From Sphingomonadales bacterium Ga0077557 (GTDB taxonomy: Bacteria > Pseudomonadota > Alphaproteobacteria > Sphingomonadales > Sphingomonadaceae): a stretch of 64,000 nucleotides of DNA. The stretch is from positions 1-64,000 of the forward strand of contig LNFI01000001.1 in the NCBI GenBank assembly GCA_001464615.1. The letters run 5' to 3'. Positions 61,854 through 64,000 of the stretch are shown here, piece by piece. How positions within the stretch are numbered: the stretch's first letter is position 1; each line of letters begins with the position of its first letter. The position numbers were made by a program, and so were the translations under genes. The notes beneath the pieces are model-generated. The model was not told where the DNA came from. It saw only the letters and a program-made list of their open reading frames with translations, and searched no databases.

Positions 61854-64000
61854 TTCGGCTTCCCTTGCACGCGAAGGTCCTGGCTCGAACTCGGCATGGC
61901 CGGCAAGGCAATGCGCGGATCTTCGATGCTGCCCGGTGCAGGAGACCGCGGCAGCGGGGGCTCCGCGCCCATATAATCGCGCACCAGCTGATCAATGGTC
62001 GGTTCGCTATCCGGATATTGCAGCCCCTGCTGGAGCCGCAAATAGCCATATCGTTGTTCGGTGGCGCGGCGCGTATCCTCTGCATTGCGGATGATCGTCG
62101 GCCGAATGAAGATCGTCAAATTGGTCTTGGTGCGCTGCTTCGCCCGCGACCGGAACAGCTGACCGAGTCCAGGGATGTCGCCCAGCAGCGGGATTTTCTC
62201 GATCGTCCGGCGTTCATCGTCCGACAACAGCCCGCCAATCACCGCGATCTGGCCATCATCCACGGTCAGCGTCGTCTCGACTTCGCGCTTGTTGAGGACC
62301 AGATCGCTATTGTCGTTCGAAACCGGGCCGGAGACCGAGCTGACCTGCTGGCGCAGGAACAGCTTGATCGTGCCACTGGAATTGATCTGCGGGCGAACCT
62401 CAAGCTCAATGCCGACATTCTGGCGCTGCACGGTCCGGAACGCATTGTCGAAATTCTGGCTGAGCGCTTGACCGGTGGTGACCGGGATTTCCTGGCCGAC
62501 CAACAGACGCGCAGGCAGGTTATCCAGCGTGGTCACGCTGGGCGACTGCAGCAGATTAGACGTTGAATCGCTTTTAACGGCATTGATGATGCCGGCGAAC
62601 ACGCCGTTTCTGCCGATCGTGGTGCCAAAGCCGCCCAGGCCACCCGATGCGCCCAGGATCGAGCTGATCGCCGATTGCGCCAGCGAATCGCTGATCGCGC
62701 TGTTGGTCGCTGTGGTTGTTGTGTTGCCATTAATCGTTGTGGTCGATGTGTTGAGCTGGCGCGAACCAATAGCTCCGGCAACGGTGAGGAGATTGGGCGC
62801 CGTGTTCGAAAAGCTGCTCGATACGATCGGCAAACTGCCATCAAGGCTGCCGAGCAGTAACTGGACGCCAAGCCGATTGGCGGTGGCATCAGAAACCTCA
62901 GCAATGATCGCCTCGATCAGCACCTGTTCCCGTCTCGTGTCGAGTTGGCGGATCACCTCTGCCAGTTGCCGTTGCACTTCGGCAGGGGCAGCAATCACGA
63001 TCGCATTGGCACCAGCAAAGCGGGTGACAACTGCGGCTGTCCGGCCACCATCGCCAACCACCGCCGGCTGGCTCGCGCTGCCGCCGCTCTGCGATACCGG
63101 CGCGCTATTCTGCTGCGGCGCCACGATGTTGCGCGCGTTGCTGCCATTACTGCCGTTGATGCTCACGCTCGATTGCGACAGCTGAACCTGCTGCGGCGCC
63201 TCGGTTGGTTGCTGGCCGACCAGTTGCTGGAGCACCGGCAAAAGCTGTCCCGCATCGGCATTCTGCAAGAACACCACCTTGATCTCGGTGCTCAGCGAGG
63301 CGCGCTTGTCGAGATCCTGGGCGACTTCGGCAAGGCGGGCAACGGTGGGCGCGTCGCCGCGAATGGCCACGGCATTTGAACTGTTCACCGGCACCACCGA
63401 AACGGTCTGCCCGCCCTGTGCCGCCGCGGGCACCAGCGCTTGCAATGCAGTCGCGATCTCACGCGCGCCGGCATTTTTGAGGGCAACGACCTTGGTCGAC
63501 GATCCATCGGTATCGATCCGGCGGATCACTTCGCGAATGCGGCGAACATTGTCGCCAAAATCGACCACGACGATCGAATTGCCCCCGCGATTCGCCGTCA
63601 CCGATCCTTGCGGGCTAATCAATGGCCGCACCGTATCGACGGCAGAGGCCGCATCGATCGATCGTAGCCGAAAGATATCCGTGACAAAGCTGTTGCGCGA
63701 TGCCGTTGCTGAATTGCCCACACGGCTGGGCTGTGATGACGCATTGTCGATCGGCTGGACTCGAAATGCGCCGCCTGCTGCCGGCACCGCGACCAGCCCA
63801 TTGGCCCGAAGCGTCGATAGGAAAAGTTCAAGATACTCAGACCGGCTGAGCGCATGATCGGTAACAACCGTTACCTTGCCCTGCACGCGGCTGTCGATGA
63901 TGAAGCTTCGTCCGGTAACCTTGGCGGCATCAGCGATGAAGGCGCGGATATCGGCGTCACGCACGTTGAGCGTGGTTTGGGCAGCAAGTGGCCCAGCGAT
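61850..64000 (-). CDS. gspD: Type II secretion secretin GspD (N-terminus outside window)
   Basis: An outer-membrane secretin with at least 716 residues visible. The reading frame runs to the window edge; the first visible residues, IAGPLAAQTTLNVRDAD, look like the end of a signal peptide. N0-N3 domains follow, then the secretin core with LLVGQEIPVTTG, EVRPQINSSGTIKLFLRQ and IPLLGDIPGLGQLFRSR. Serine/asparagine-rich linkers lie in N3 and in the gate. gspC would be expected upstream, beyond the window. Confidence 0.95.
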   Translation of the reverse strand: MAGPLAAQTTLNVRDADIRAFIADAAKVTGRSFIIDSRVQGKVTVVTDHALSRSEYLELFLSTLRANGLVAVPAAGGAFRVQPIDNASSQPSRVGNSATASRNSFVTDIFRLRSIDAASAVDTVRPLISPQGSVTANRGGNSIVVVDFGDNVRRIREVIRRIDTDGSSTKVVALKNAGAREIATALQALVPAAAQGGQTVSVVPVNSSNAVAIRGDAPTVARLAEVAQDLDKRASLSTEIKVVFLQNADAGQLLPVLQQLVGQQPTEAPQQVQLSQSSVSINGSNGSNARNIVAPQQNSAPVSQSGGSASQPAVVGDGGRTAAVVTRFAGANAIVIAAPAEVQRQLAEVIRQLDTRREQVLIEAIIAEVSDATANRLGVQLLLGSLDGSLPIVSSSFSNTAPNLLTVAGAIGSRQLNTSTTTINGNTTTTATNSAISDSLAQSAISSILGASGGLGGFGTTIGRNGVFAGIINAVKSDSTSNLLQSPSVTTLDNLPARLLVGQEIPVTTGQALSQNFDNAFRTVQRQNVGIELEVRPQINSSGTIKLFLRQQVSSVSGPVSNDNSDLVLNKREVETTLTVDDGQIAVIGGLLSDDERRTIEKIPLLGDIPGLGQLFRSRAKQRTKTNLTIFIRPTIIRNAEDTRRATEQRYGYLRLQQGLQYPDSEPTIDQLVRDYMGAEPPLPRSPAPGSIEDPRIALPAMPSSSQDLRVQGKPK

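Overview
The window reads as a GC-rich alphaproteobacterial chromosome segment, most likely from the order Sphingomonadales. The support is a complete exosortase A (XrtA/PEP-CTERM) polysaccharide locus of the kind found there, a gsp operon running D to N, a chemotaxis operon headed by a ChpT-like phosphotransferase, the ffs-dnaX-ybaB arrangement, and palindromic intergenic repeats of the 'CTGAGCGAAGTCGAAG' and 'CCCCGG..TTGA.CCGGGG' types. No plasmid, prophage or CRISPR features were seen. The only mobile DNA is the end of an IS3-family element at the extreme left edge, plus one AT-rich orphan gene near 23 kb.

Layout. 1-2.8 kb: IS end, a DUF2946/PepSY membrane pair, a small ferredoxin and a J-domain protein. 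3-5.2 kb: a SulP anion transporter translationally coupled to a beta-carbonic anhydrase, probably a bicarbonate uptake unit. 5.3-5.7 kb: RNase P RNA. 5.7-13.2 kb (minus): chpT-cheA-cheW-cheY-cheB-cheR, followed by an EamA transporter and an amidase. 13.2-16.3 kb: a JAMM peptidase, an RluA-type pseudouridine synthase, rpoH and mtgA. 16.5-19.4 kb (minus): small membrane protein, ybaB, dnaX, SRP RNA and a small secreted protein. 19.4-21.9 kb (minus): ferredoxin and two tandem cysteine desulfurases. 22-25 kb: alpha/beta hydrolase, AT-rich orphan, gene relic, a 59-residue membrane protein and a threonine dehydratase-like enzyme. 25-27.4 kb: a polyamine pair (ornithine decarboxylase with a structured leader, then a deoxyhypusine-synthase-like protein). 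27.9-45.2 kb: the exosortase A locus. Twelve minus-strand genes cover polysaccharide export, chain length control, glycosyl transfer, deacetylation, XrtA itself and AsnB. A divergent acyl carrier protein and two hydrolases accompany a ligase and a PLP decarboxylase. 45.2-53.7 kb: trxB, tRNA-Met, a 2H phosphoesterase, kup, alanine dehydrogenase, a POT transporter, an APH(3')-like kinase, a Leu/Phe-type dehydrogenase and tRNA-His. 53.7-64 kb (minus): gspN, M, L, K, J, I, H, G, F, E and D, with gspD cut by the right edge.

The most notable non-coding signals are as follows. The decarboxylase leader (24.92-24.99 kb) can form an 11-bp helix that hides the Shine-Dalgarno sequence, and an alternative terminator-like stem. 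At two places (15.63 kb and 27.46 kb) an intrinsic terminator overlaps the translation start of the next gene. The coding sequence of gspI carries a duplicated prepilin leader. Functions not seen directly in motifs are marked as inference. No database search was available.
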